The notes under the pieces were generated by a model. The model did not search any database, was not told where the DNA came from, and saw only the letters and a list, made by a program, of their open reading frames with translations. Positions 34,585 to 42,459 of a stretch of 64,000 nt of DNA are shown here, piece by piece. Position numbers and translations under genes: made by a program. The stretch spans positions 62,001-126,000 of the forward strand of contig NC_020913.1 in NCBI RefSeq assembly GCF_000300255.2, in the 5' to 3' direction. The stretch comes from Candidatus Methanomethylophilus alvi Mx1201 (GTDB lineage Archaea > Thermoplasmatota > Thermoplasmata > Methanomassiliicoccales > Methanomethylophilaceae). Position 1 is the stretch's first letter. Each line of letters starts with the position of its first letter.

Positions 34585-35819
34585 AGGTACAGAAGCAGCC
34601 CGAGATCAACATCGGGATGATCGGACACGTCGACCACGGAAAGACCACCTTGACCAAGGCACTTTCCGGCGAGTGGACCGACCGTCACTCCGAGGAGATC
34701 AAAAGAGGGATCTCCATCAGGCTCGGGTACGCAGATGTTGCCTTTTACAAGTGTCCCAACTGCGAAGGCTCCGTCGCATACAGCACTTCCAAGAAGTGTC
34801 CCAACTGCGGGGCCGAAACAGACTTCCTGAGGGCTGTGTCGTTCGTCGACGCCCCCGGGCACGAAACGCTCATGGCCACCATGCTGTCGGGAGCCGCCCT
34901 CATGGACGGAGCACTCCTCCTGGTGGCCGCCAACGAGCGCTGCCCCCAGCCCCAGACCAAAGAGCATCTGATGGCCCTGTCGATCATCGGTATCGACAAG
35001 ATAGTCATCGTGCAGAACAAGATCGATATCGTCACCCGCGAACAGGCGATGCAGAACTACAAGGAGATCAAGGAGTTCGTCAAAGGCACGGTCGCCGAGA
35101 ACGCTCCCATCATCCCCGTCTCCGCCAACCGCGGTGTCAACATCGACCTCCTGATCGAGGCCATCGAGAAACACATCGTGGCCAACGTCAAGAAGGACAC
35201 CGGTCTCGACCCCATCATGCATGTGGCCCGTTCCTTCGACATCAACTCCCCCGGTACCACTCCCGACAAGCTTCGCGGAGGGGTCATCGGCGGTTCCCTC
35301 ATGCAGGGTAAGCTGAAGGTCGGAGACGAGATCGAGGTGGTCCCCGGAAGGCGTGTGGAGGCCGCAGGCAAGGTGTCCTACGAGAGGATCACCGCCAAGG
35401 TCATCTCCCTGGAAGCAGGCGAGAAGAGCGTCAAGGAGGTTCTGCCCGGAGGGCTCATAGCCATCGGAACGGAGCTCGATCCGTCCATAACAAAATCGGA
35501 CGGTCTCACCGGAAGGGTCGTCGGTATACCCGGCAAGCTGCCCCCGGTGGTCAGTTCGTTCAAGATGAAGACCGTCCTGCTGGACCGCGTGGTCGGTTCC
35601 GCCGCGGACCTCATCGTGGACGATATTAAGAGCAACGAGCCGCTCATGCTCAGCGTCGGTACGGCCACCACTGTCGGTATCGTCAAGAGCGCCCATGAGG
35701 GCTATGCGGATGTCGTTCTGAAGCTCCCGGTGTGCATCCTGCCCAATCAGAGGGTCGCCATCTCGAGGAGGATCTCCAACAAATGGAGACTTATCGGGTA
35801 CGGCATCATCAGTCAGTGA
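34581..35819 (+). CDS. eif2g: Translation initiation factor aIF2 subunit gamma
   Basis: This 412-residue GTPase carries initiator tRNA to the ribosome. G1 [17 protein letters not shown] (about 13-29), switch with [12 protein letters not shown], a zinc knuckle with paired CPNC motifs (CPNCEGS and CPNCGAE), G3 DAPGHE, and G4 NKIDIV are present. The C-terminal barrel domains are complete (IGYGIIS end). It starts in a 4-bp overlap with S6e and is followed 4 bp later by a PIN-domain gene. Confidence 0.97.
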   Translation: MKVQKQPEINIGMIGHVDHGKTTLTKALSGEWTDRHSEEIKRGISIRLGYADVAFYKCPNCEGSVAYSTSKKCPNCGAETDFLRAVSFVDAPGHETLMATMLSGAALMDGALLLVAANERCPQPQTKEHLMALSIIGIDKIVIVQNKIDIVTREQAMQNYKEIKEFVKGTVAENAPIIPVSANRGVNIDLLIEAIEKHIVANVKKDTGLDPIMHVARSFDINSPGTTPDKLRGGVIGGSLMQGKLKVGDEIEVVPGRRVEAAGKVSYERITAKVISLEAGEKSVKEVLPGGLIAIGTELDPSITKSDGLTGRVVGIPGKLPPVVSSFKMKTVLLDRVVGSAADLIVDDIKSNEPLMLSVGTATTVGIVKSAHEGYADVVLKLPVCILPNQRVAISRRISNKWRLIGYGIISQ

Positions 35820-35823
35820 CAGT

Positions 35824-36180
35824 ATGCAGACCGTAGTCTTGGACACAAACGCCTTACTCATGCCTTTTGAGGTCGGACTCAATCTGGATATAGAGGTCCG
35901 TAACCTTCTCGGGGACGTACGTTTCGTCGTCCCCGGCCCCCTCGTGGGGGAGTTGAAGCACTTGGACAATAAGTGGGCCAAGGCCGCCATAACCCTTGCC
36001 AGAAGCAGGGAGATAGTACAGGCCGAGTCCCACGGGGACGATTCCGTCCTAGAGGTTGCGGAACGCGAACACGCATATATCCTGACCAACGACAAGGAAC
36101 TCAGACGCAGGGCTAGGAAGGCGGGGATACCTCTGATATATCTCCGTTCCGGCACCCATCTGGTCCTGGAGACCTATTGA
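35824..36180 (+). CDS. PIN-domain protein, archaeal Fcf1/Utp24-like
   Basis: The 118-residue protein has a single PIN nuclease domain: VVLDTNALLMPFEVGLNLD at the N-terminus with the first Asp, a central Glu in LVGELKHL, and ILTNDKELRRRARKAGIP with the second Asp. Archaeal PIN proteins encoded directly after S6e and aIF2-gamma are thought to act in rRNA processing rather than as free VapC toxins, and no antitoxin gene adjoins. Gene spacing (4 bp) shows operon membership. Confidence 0.82.
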   Translation: MQTVVLDTNALLMPFEVGLNLDIEVRNLLGDVRFVVPGPLVGELKHLDNKWAKAAITLARSREIVQAESHGDDSVLEVAEREHAYILTNDKELRRRARKAGIPLIYLRSGTHLVLETY

Positions 36181-36188
36181 GACGGTCG

Positions 36189-37076
36189 TCAGCGCTTGTG
36201 GGCGATATAGTCCATGACGTTCTCGGACGAGAGCAACGGGCGGGGTTCGTCCAACGGCTCGCCGGCATAGGGCTTCCTTCCGATGGAGGCGAGTTTGTCG
36301 ATGACCAGCTTCTTACCGGTCTCCGATACTCCGTATACCTCGACCTTGTTCCCTGCCACCACTATGTCCCTGTTCTCCGCCTCCTTCCTGAGAGGCGCAT
36401 TGGCGCAGGCGGTGATGATGTCGCAGTTGTCGAAATAAGTCTGTGCCCCTTCGTGGTTGATGCAGCTCGTATGTACCGCTACGACCACGATCCTGTCGCC
36501 GTAGGCCTTTCTGAGGGCCTCCGCATCCTTGGGCCTCGCCACTGTGACGGCGAACTTCCCATATCCTTTCCTGTCGGCCATCTCCGCGCCCTTCATCTGG
36601 TCGATGGGGGTCTCCTCGGGATCGACGACGTTGTCCCTTCCTACGGCGTCCAAGACCACTTGGAGGGGCGATGTCTCCATGAGTCCGGAGATCCTTCCGC
36701 AGAGTCCCTGCAGAAGGCCCGGGTCGGTGATGATTGCGGTACCGCAGCCGTCTGCGGCGATCACGGCTGCGTCGATCTTCTTCTCGGCGAGGGCCGTGCT
36801 GAGGATCTCCGACACCCCGAAGGTGACATAGTCGTCTGCACGCACCTTCCTGTTCTCGGTGCATAGGCCGAAGTCCCTGATGCGGAACTCTATGTTCTCT
36901 TTGATGGCCTCGGGGGTGATCTCTTCCATCCCTCTGAATTTCTTGTACAGGGGGCAGTAGTTCAGCCGGGGCTGACCGACCTCCACCACTTTTCCGTCCT
37001 CGATGACGACCTTGGCGAGGCCTATGGCTTGGAAAACATGACGGTCCTTCTTGGCAGCCCCGGTCATTTCGATCAC
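36189..37076 (-). CDS. Methanogenesis marker protein 8-like (DUF2099)
   Basis: The 295-residue protein matches my recollection of methanogenesis marker 8: an N-terminal CPLYKKFRG region, ITPEAIKENIEFRIRDFGLCT, then VIAADGCGTAIITDPGLLQGL and VVDPEETPIDQMKGAEMA. Two conserved-type cysteines (CGTA and TSCINHEGAQ) suggest a metal or thiol role, but the function is not known. It overlaps the upstream cyclophilin gene by 4 bp on the same strand and meets the PIN gene convergently 8 bp away. It supports a methanogen source. Confidence 0.72.
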   Translation of the reverse strand: MIEMTGAAKKDRHVFQAIGLAKVVIEDGKVVEVGQPRLNYCPLYKKFRGMEEITPEAIKENIEFRIRDFGLCTENRKVRADDYVTFGVSEILSTALAEKKIDAAVIAADGCGTAIITDPGLLQGLCGRISGLMETSPLQVVLDAVGRDNVVDPEETPIDQMKGAEMADRKGYGKFAVTVARPKDAEALRKAYGDRIVVVAVHTSCINHEGAQTYFDNCDIITACANAPLRKEAENRDIVVAGNKVEVYGVSETGKKLVIDKLASIGRKPYAGEPLDEPRPLLSSENVMDYIAHKR

Positions 37077-37567
37077 CCCTCGATGACTTCGGCGGTCTCG
37101 ATGACGACGTCCTTCAGAGGCTTGTCGTTCCTGTTGGTCGGGACCTTCTGGATCTTGTCGACGACATCCATGCCCTCGACGACCTGTCCGAAGACGGGGT
37201 GTGCGTAGGGGGTGCTGGGGTTCTCCTTGTCGAGGTAGCCGTTGTCGTTGGTGTTGATGAAGAACTGGCTTCCTCCGCTGTGGGGGCGTCCGGTGTTGGC
37301 CATGGATACGAATCCGGGCTTGTTGGAGTGTCCGTGTCCGAACTCGTCGTCGATGGTGTATCCGGGTCCGCCCATGCCGGTGCCGGTGGGGTCCCCTCCC
37401 TGGATCATGAAGTCGTTGATGACCCTGTGGAAGATGGTGCCGTCGTAGAATTTCTCCTTGGCGAGCTTGACGAAATTGCCGGTGGTGATGGGCATGTCGT
37501 CGTGCATCCTGATCTTTATGTCTCCCATGTTGGTGTGGAGTATAACATAAGTAGCCATGCTACTCAT
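37073..37567 (-). CDS. Peptidyl-prolyl cis-trans isomerase, cyclophilin type
   Basis: This cyclophilin is 164 residues from ATG 37567, or 161 from ATG 37558, which fits the family start better (MATYVILHTNMGDI). The core motifs are all present: NFVKLAKEKFYDGTIFHRVI, FMIQGGDPTGTGMGGPGY, SMANTGRPHSGGSQFFIN and HPVFGQVVEGMDVVD. It is cytoplasmic and catalyses proline isomerisation in protein folding. A TATA-like TTTATA (minus strand, about 37580-37585) lies 25 bp before the second ATG, so a leaderless message from that ATG is plausible. Confidence 0.93.
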   Translation of the reverse strand: MSSMATYVILHTNMGDIKIRMHDDMPITTGNFVKLAKEKFYDGTIFHRVINDFMIQGGDPTGTGMGGPGYTIDDEFGHGHSNKPGFVSMANTGRPHSGGSQFFINTNDNGYLDKENPSTPYAHPVFGQVVEGMDVVDKIQKVPTNRNDKPLKDVVIETAEVIEG

Positions 37568-37610
37568 TATGGTTTACTCAGTATAAAGAAAATGGGTCTT
37601 GGTCGGGAGA

Positions 37611-37620
37611 GACTTTTATA
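37611..37620 (+). promoter_or_regulatory. TATA box for the small membrane protein gene
   Basis: ACTTTTATAT lies about 55-60 bp upstream of ATG 37673, with AGGTG (37662-37666) as ribosome site. The promoter plus ribosome site argue that the small ORF is expressed. Confidence 0.5.
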
Positions 37621-37672
37621 TCTCCGATGTATAGGTGTCGACATCATATGCCGTTCGCGGCAGGTGTTTGAA

Positions 37673-37789
37673 ATGGAAACCAAAAAGAAACTCGTCATCA
37701 CGCCCGGGAAGAAGCTCGCCATCGTCATGGCCGCGACCGTCTTCTGCGTAATGCTCCTGTCCTTCCTCTGGGGTCCCGCATCCCAGTGA
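37673..37789 (+). CDS. Small single-pass membrane protein, 38 residues
   Basis: METKKKLVITPGKKLAIVMA begins a 38-residue product with a basic head and one hydrophobic segment (about residues 14-32), ending FLWGPASQ. The ATG is preceded by AGGTG at good spacing and a TATA element, and codon use is GC-rich like the core genes. I do not recognise the family. The shape (basic head with Pro before one helix) resembles small Sec61-beta/SecG-type subunits but shows no diagnostic motif. It lies alone between cyclophilin (divergent) and the corrinoid protein. Confidence 0.6.
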   Translation: METKKKLVITPGKKLAIVMAATVFCVMLLSFLWGPASQ

Positions 37790-37911
37790 TGTTCGGCAGG
37801 ACTTTCTTTATCGCATGCATCAGCGTTAGCTATGCATGCATCTAAAATAATGTTTTAAGAGACCGATAACGGTCGCAGATAAATGTGCCAGATCACAGAA
37901 GGAGGAGCCCC

Positions 37912-38541
37912 ATGTCTGTCGAGGAGATCAGGAAGGCCGTCATCGGCATGGATATGAAAGGTGCGCTGGACGCCGTGAAGAGGACCGTTTCCGAAGGTAT
38001 GTCCTTGGAGGAGGCCGATCTCGAGGGCATCGACGGCGCCATAGCCGAGGCAGGAAGGAAGTACGAGTCCGGAAAACTGATGTTCCCCCAGTTCATGAAC
38101 ACGGTGAGGGCGGCCTATGCCGTCAGGGAGGAACTGGATATACCCAGACCGGACCTGGGTAAAGCGGTGGTGGCGGCCCTGGACGTCCATACCGAGGGCA
38201 GGAACACGATGGCCCTCTTCCTGGGTGTGGCGGGATTCGAGACCAACATCGTCGAGATGGGTATGATGGAGGACGACATCGTAGGTTTCTGCAAAGAGCC
38301 AGATGTCACAGTGTGCTGCGTCTCCGGGGAGTTTGCCTCCGTATCGTCCAAGATAAAGAAGATCGGCGACATGTTGACCGAGGCCGGTCTGAGGGACAGG
38401 GTCGTATACAATGCCGGCGGGATGACCGTCTCCGAGGAGGCGGCCGAGAGGGCCGGTGCGGACGTATTCTCCCGCAGCGGAGCCGAATCGGTCTTCCTGA
38501 TAAAGAAGAAGGTCTTGGAAAGGAAAAGGGGAAAGGCCTGA
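37912..38541 (+). CDS. Corrinoid (B12)-binding protein, MtbC/MtaC-like
   Basis: The 209-residue protein has an N-terminal helical cap (residues 1-80) and a cobalamin-binding Rossmann domain with the D-x-H-x-x-G motif DVHTEGRN (D91, H93, G96), whose His would ligate cobalt. ATG 37912 is preceded by the strong AAGGAGGAG (37899-37907); an upstream in-frame Met at 37885 lacks one. Relatives shuttle methyl groups between substrate-specific methyltransferases and coenzyme M. No methyltransferase gene adjoins in this window, so it is an orphan and its substrate is unknown. Confidence 0.85.
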   Translation: MSVEEIRKAVIGMDMKGALDAVKRTVSEGMSLEEADLEGIDGAIAEAGRKYESGKLMFPQFMNTVRAAYAVREELDIPRPDLGKAVVAALDVHTEGRNTMALFLGVAGFETNIVEMGMMEDDIVGFCKEPDVTVCCVSGEFASVSSKIKKIGDMLTEAGLRDRVVYNAGGMTVSEEAAERAGADVFSRSGAESVFLIKKKVLERKRGKA

Positions 38542-38565
38542 CGGCCTCCCTTCATATGTGCCAGA

Positions 38566-39069
38566 TCATCCGATGTAGGCCTTTTCGATCTCGCCTATGT
38601 AGATGATCGAGCGGTTTCCGTCGGGGTTCATCTCGTCGTCCAGCCTCGGATCGGCGAACTTATCCCTCTCGATGGGGTCGGTGTAGAGGACTTTGCACGA
38701 TATCATGAGGCGACCCTCCTCGAAGGTAGGCTGTCCGTCGACGTGGGTGGGTGTCAGACCGGCCTTCTCCGCCTTGTCCGGCACATCCCTGCCGGACGTC
38801 TTTCCGAGGTATCCCAGCGCATCCTTCTGCCCGTCGAAGAAGGTCAGGGTGAACCTGCCGCTCCCCTCGATGAACTCGTTGGTGTATCTGCTGGGTCTTA
38901 TGAATATGAATGCGACCTTCCTTCTCCAGAGGCTTCCGAGCCCTCCCCACGACGCCGTGAGGGTGTTGGCCTTTCCGTCCTTCTCCGCCGTCACCAGCAT
39001 CCACTTGTTCTGGATGTCGTCTATCGCATCAACGTATTCTCCCAGACGGGAGAGGTCTATCTCCTGCAT
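38566..39069 (-). CDS. Flavin reductase-like FMN-binding protein
   Basis: The 167-residue protein fits the flavoredoxin/flavin reductase-like fold: KANTLTASWGGLGSLWRRKV (about 33-52), FIRPSRYTNEFIEGSGRFTL, and a central GYLGKTSGRDVPDKAEKAGL segment typical of the FMN site. It likely binds FMN and moves electrons in the cytoplasm. It meets the corrinoid gene convergently with 24 bp between the stops. Start ATG 39069 is in a clean context. The electron partner is unknown. Confidence 0.85.
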   Translation of the reverse strand: MQEIDLSRLGEYVDAIDDIQNKWMLVTAEKDGKANTLTASWGGLGSLWRRKVAFIFIRPSRYTNEFIEGSGRFTLTFFDGQKDALGYLGKTSGRDVPDKAEKAGLTPTHVDGQPTFEEGRLMISCKVLYTDPIERDKFADPRLDDEMNPDGNRSIIYIGEIEKAYIG

Positions 39070-39108
39070 GCTCCCCCCGATGACGTGCCCTGATTAATCG
39101 GTGTCGAT

Positions 39109-39675
39109 TCACATGTTCATGCAGGCCAGGTTGAACGTTATGTCGTCGTTGTCCTCGACCAGGAGTCCGAAGTTCACATAATAGGTCCCCGTGGGGACGT
39201 TCCCGATGGAGAACGCCTTCCTCGCGATGTCGTCATAGGATATGTCGGCGAACGAGTACGATATCCCTCCGGGGCATCTCACACTTATGACGTCGAATAC
39301 CACCGACCTGTCATCCAGATACACCCTCAGCGCTATGGGGCCTTCGTTCATGTCGTTGACCACGAGCATGGCGGTGGCGGAGGCCTCGTACAGTCCGCTG
39401 TCCGGGTCTATGTCGCCGGAGATCTCGGGATGGATGGTGATCATGCTGTTGCCGTACAGGGAGGGGGAGGTCCTGATCCTCCCGTCATCCGAGTGGGAGA
39501 TCTCGCAGTACGAGAATCCCAGGTTCGGATTCGCATCCGGCAGGTCTCCTTCCCCGTCGCCCCCTGCTATGGATATCATGGTGACTATGGCCACCACGCA
39601 TGCCGCTATCGTGACCATCTGCGTGTTCAGATTGGCGGATCCCCTGCCGTCATTCCTCGGAGTCCTCGGGAACAA
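39109..39675 (-). CDS. Membrane-anchored extracellular protein of unknown function
   Basis: The frame gives 188 residues from TTG 39675, directly behind a TAA; a later Met (about 39618, MVTIAACVV) is an alternative start. One hydrophobic segment (about residues 20-37) would anchor or export it. The rest is a beta-rich extracellular body with short aspartate-rich turns. I do not recognise a family. It overlaps the end of the signal peptidase gene by 26 bp on the same strand, so it is a good candidate substrate of that enzyme. A weak start and the adjoining C-tract leave expression control uncertain. Confidence 0.55.
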   Translation of the reverse strand: MFPRTPRNDGRGSANLNTQMVTIAACVVAIVTMISIAGGDGEGDLPDANPNLGFSYCEISHSDDGRIRTSPSLYGNSMITIHPEISGDIDPDSGLYEASATAMLVVNDMNEGPIALRVYLDDRSVVFDVISVRCPGGISYSFADISYDDIARKAFSIGNVPTGTYYVNFGLLVEDNDDITFNLACMNM

Positions 39676-40234
39676 TTATTCCCCCCCCCCCTTCAGCCTT
39701 CTTGGCGCGGACGATATCGGCCATGCTGAGGGCTATGACGATCACGCACAGACACATGGCCCCTGCCATGACGAGCCTGTCCTTGGCCAATCCGACGAAG
39801 AAGCCCAGCGTCGTGGAGACCCCGGTCACCTTTCCGTAGACCTGGTCGGCGCTGATCTCCTCGGCGGCGTAGTTGGTATCGCCCTTGGTGTAGACGGTGT
39901 TCCTTTCGTCGTCTATCGATACGACGCGGTGGATTATGGTGTATCCCGAGAGGCTGTAGGCGACGACGTCGCCGACCTCCACCTCCGAGATGTCCCCCAC
40001 CGGAGTTATGGTGACGAGGCTGTTCTCCGGGACGGAGCCTATCTCGTAGCCTGTATCGCCTCCGTCCATGGAGTCGGTCTTGATGAACCTGATCTCCGTG
40101 TCCCCTATGCTGACCGAGCCGTTCCCGGTCGCAATGGCGGTGAGCAGGACGAGTACGAAAACAACCCCTGTTGCGACCAGTGCAGTCAGCTTATCCTTGT
40201 TCCGTGCATCCATCCATATCACGACCGTTCCCAA
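39650..40234 (-). CDS. Archaeal signal peptidase I (S26B, SipW-like), copy 1
   Basis: This 194-residue membrane protease has an N-terminal helix (about 17-36), catalytic Ser55 in TDSMDGG, His102 in TIIHRVV and Asp119 in YTKGDTN, and a C-terminal helix (about 150-172). The Ser-His-Asp set is the archaeal/ER type. The Ser motif SMDG followed by an insert (GGDTGYEIGSVP) differs from the usual SMxP and is shared with the second signal peptidase at 45004. The C-terminal tail is encoded across an 11-base C tract. An alternative start (Met8, 40213) is possible. Confidence 0.88.
   Translation of the reverse strand: MGTVVIWMDARNKDKLTALVATGVVFVLVLLTAIATGNGSVSIGDTEIRFIKTDSMDGGDTGYEIGSVPENSLVTITPVGDISEVEVGDVVAYSLSGYTIIHRVVSIDDERNTVYTKGDTNYAAEEISADQVYGKVTGVSTTLGFFVGLAKDRLVMAGAMCLCVIVIALSMADIVRAKKAEGGGGIIVPEDSEE
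39681..39691. repeat. Homopolymer of 11 C (G on the coding strand)
   Basis: The run lies inside the last codons of signal peptidase copy 1, where it encodes Gly residues of its tail, 6 bp before the start of the downstream gene. Gain or loss of one base would change only the last about 9 residues of the peptidase. Confidence 0.9.
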
Positions 40235-40424
40235 GTCCCGTTCATTTCCTGCATTTTACAAAACGGTTTGATTGAGATATAAAGGATTACGAACAAAATT
40301 TTATATACAATATGTAAATCCGTCACTATTTTGATGTTATTCGTAAATATTTATCGATTTAAGAAAAAATATCTACGTATATCGAAAAAATCCCAATACA
40401 TTCCTGTTTTTTGTAAAAAACGGC

Positions 40425-40449
40425 CTTATCCTTTTAGATAAAGGATAAG
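40425..40449 (-). terminator. Terminator-like hairpin after tyrA
   Basis: CTTATCCTTT and AAAGGATAAG form a perfect 10-bp inverted repeat with a 5-nt spacer. On the minus strand it lies 47 bp after the tyrA stop and is followed by GGCCGTTTTTT, a classic hairpin plus T-run. It could also serve as an operator for the signal peptidase gene further on. Confidence 0.6.
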
Positions 40450-40495
40450 TTAAATATAGGTGGTTGTAACTCCCGGCGGAGGCCCGGGGGACGGG

Positions 40496-41593
40496 TCATC
40501 CCACGGTGACCTGGTAGCCGTGGCCGACGAGGACCTTCTCCGCTTTCTTCACGTCGTTCTCGTCATGAAGCTCTATCCTGAGGGAGCCGGTCTCGAACTC
40601 GCGGTTGTGGACGATGCCGACGTTCTTCACGTCTATTCCCTGGGCCGCGAGCATGGTTATGACGACGGCGAGGGCACCGGTCTCGTCGGGTATCTCCACG
40701 TGGACGGCGTTGTCCGTCTTTATGGGTCCGGAGGATGCGTCTATGAAAGTGTCGCGGTACCTGCGGGCGGAGTCGAAGAAGTCCATCAGCCTGTCCTCGT
40801 CCTTCGAATCGATGGCCTTTCTTATCTCCTCGAGCGAGTCTATGTAGTCCCCGAGGAGTCTGGAGACGTTATCCGCGTTGGTCAGACAGATGTTCTGCCA
40901 CATGACGGGGGAGGACGACGATATCCTGGTGATGTCTTTGAACCCTCCGGCCGCGATCATCCTCATCTCCCCGTCCGGGGAGTCGCTGTCCCTGACCAGG
41001 TTGACCAGGGAGGCGGATATCACATGGGGGACGTGGCTCACCGCCGCGGTTATGAAGTCGTGCTGCCCGTAGGTCATGACGAGGGGGATGGCACCCATCG
41101 CCTTCACGAGACGGCGGTATCCGTCCAGCTTCTCCTGCGTCGTCTCGGGCGTCTTCGTGATTATGTAGTATGCGTTCTGCAGGAGTTTGGATTTGGAGTT
41201 CGCATAGCCGGTCCTCTCGCTCCCGGCCATGGGGTGCCCCCCGATGAACACGGGCCCGAGTCCCAGCTCCTCCATCCTGACGTGCATCTCCGTTTTGACG
41301 CTCCCGACGTCGGTGAGGACGGTCTTCGGGGAGAGGAACGGCCTCAGCTTCTCCGCGTTCTCCATGTTCACCTTCACGGGGGCGCACAGGAAGATGTAGT
41401 CGCAGTCGGAGAAGCGGGAGTCTATGTCGGAGACGAGGACGTCCACGACACCGTCTTGATAGGCCTGCGTCAGAGCCTTTTTATTGGTATCGTACGCGAC
41501 CGTCCTGACCTCCTCTCCGGAGTCTTTCAGGGCGCGGGCGATGGAGCCTCCGATGAGGCCGAGACCGATGAATCCGCAGGTTATGGACGACAT
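40496..41593 (-). CDS. tyrA: Prephenate dehydrogenase with ACT domain
   Basis: The 365-residue enzyme converts prephenate to 4-hydroxyphenylpyruvate in tyrosine synthesis. N-terminal NAD loop GFIGLGLIGGSIARAL (7-22), GSVKTEM, GGHPMAGSERTG with the catalytic His, and an FKDITRISSSSPVMW block are present. Residues about 293-365 form an ACT domain (HVEIPDETGALAVVI), which in relatives senses tyrosine. It is a stand-alone gene with a 266-bp upstream leader containing a strong hairpin and a small ORF, and a terminator behind it. Confidence 0.93.
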   Translation of the reverse strand: MSSITCGFIGLGLIGGSIARALKDSGEEVRTVAYDTNKKALTQAYQDGVVDVLVSDIDSRFSDCDYIFLCAPVKVNMENAEKLRPFLSPKTVLTDVGSVKTEMHVRMEELGLGPVFIGGHPMAGSERTGYANSKSKLLQNAYYIITKTPETTQEKLDGYRRLVKAMGAIPLVMTYGQHDFITAAVSHVPHVISASLVNLVRDSDSPDGEMRMIAAGGFKDITRISSSSPVMWQNICLTNADNVSRLLGDYIDSLEEIRKAIDSKDEDRLMDFFDSARRYRDTFIDASSGPIKTDNAVHVEIPDETGALAVVITMLAAQGIDVKNVGIVHNREFETGSLRIELHDENDVKKAEKVLVGHGYQVTVG

Positions 41594-41598
41594 GCGTG

Positions 41599-41748
41599 CT
41601 AAATATTATCATGGTATGTAAACTGTTGCTCCCGTGTGTCCGGTATGGAAAAAACGGACGTACTCGGAGGGGCGGCGCCCTCTGCACAAGGCGCCGCCTT
41701 TGGATTACCATCAGATTTCAAGCGATCCCTCTTCCTTCTTCTTCGCAT
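41599..41748 (-). CDS. Possible small ORF or leader peptide upstream of tyrA
   Basis: ATG 41748 is preceded by an unusually strong AAAGGAGGTGT site. The product begins MRRRRKRDRLKSDGNPKAAP and would be 49 residues, ending at a TAG 6 bp before the tyrA ATG. The composition is very basic and not conserved in any family I know. The strong hairpin at 41671-41698 lies within it. If the TAG were read as pyrrolysine, five more codons follow. It may be a regulatory leader peptide or chance. Confidence 0.3.
   Translation of the reverse strand: MRRRRKRDRLKSDGNPKAAPCAEGAAPPSTSVFSIPDTREQQFTYHDNI
41671..41698. other. Strong GC hairpin in the tyrA leader
   Basis: GGCGGCGCC (41671-41679) and GGCGCCGCC (41690-41698) form a perfect 9-bp stem with a 10-nt loop. 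A second, smaller hairpin (GCACCC with GGGTGC, 41782-41800) lies nearer the carbonic anhydrase stop. No T-run follows, so these may be RNA structures of the tyrA leader rather than terminators. Confidence 0.55.
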
Positions 41749-41859
41749 ACACCTCCTTTCTTCGTATCCCCTTAGTGCGCGGCACCCCTTTTCCGGGTGC
41801 TGTATTTAGGATAGACTAAATCCTTTAAATAATTTTGGTATGCCTAAATAACAGGAGGG

Positions 41860-42459
41860 TCACGACGTACGGTCTCGGAGGAAATCCACCCTTCCGGACC
41901 CTATGTCGTAGAGTGCCCCGACGATGACGGCGCCGTCCTCCAAGGGGAGGTCCTTCCCGATCACGTCCATGCTGTGGCGTATGTTGAGGATACAGGCCCT
42001 GTCCGGGTCCTTCTCCTCACCGATCCCGGCGCGGACCTCGTCCAGTATGAGTCCCACATGCCCTTCGTCCAACCCTTCGAGGGCGGCGGCCACGGCCCCG
42101 CAGTGCGTGTGGCCCATGACGACGACCAGATTGCATCCGAGATGCTCTACCGCATATTCTATGCTCCCCAGGGTGCACCCGTCCACTATGTTGCCGGCGG
42201 AGCGGATGACGAATAGGTCGCCGATACCGGCGGAGAATATGCTTTCGGGGACTACACGGGAGTCGGAGCAGGTGACGACCACAGCGTACGGGTGCTGTCC
42301 CAGCTCCTCGGTCTCCCTCCTCCTGGACGGGGAGACGTCCCCCGACCCCTTCTCGGATACCAGGAATCTCCTGTTCCCCTCCTTCAGCCTCTCCAGGGCC
42401 TGTCCGGCGGGCATCCCTTTCGCATGTTTCATGCAGGACGGATCGCGGAGATCGTACAA
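41860..42459 (-). CDS. Beta-class carbonic anhydrase
   Basis: The 199-residue zinc enzyme hydrates CO2. Zinc ligands are visible in VVVTCSDSRVVPE (Cys, with the Asp-Arg pair) and GHTHCGAVAAAL (His and Cys). VIRSAGNIVDG and GSIEYAVEHLG are also family hallmarks. It is cytoplasmic and likely supplies bicarbonate or CO2 for biosynthesis. It stands alone on the minus strand, with divergent AT-rich sequence upstream. Confidence 0.94.
   Translation of the reverse strand: MYDLRDPSCMKHAKGMPAGQALERLKEGNRRFLVSEKGSGDVSPSRRRETEELGQHPYAVVVTCSDSRVVPESIFSAGIGDLFVIRSAGNIVDGCTLGSIEYAVEHLGCNLVVVMGHTHCGAVAAALEGLDEGHVGLILDEVRAGIGEEKDPDRACILNIRHSMDVIGKDLPLEDGAVIVGALYDIGSGRVDFLRDRTS

Noticed and set aside
34251..36155. 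A 634-codon minus-strand ORF opposite S6e, aIF2-gamma and PIN genes
   Set aside because: It is antisense to three conserved genes with clear motifs; the long frame results from GC-rich third positions.
35824..36180. PIN-domain gene as a VapC toxin
   Set aside because: There is no antitoxin gene beside it, and it sits in the conserved S6e-aIF2gamma operon where a ribosome-related role is expected.
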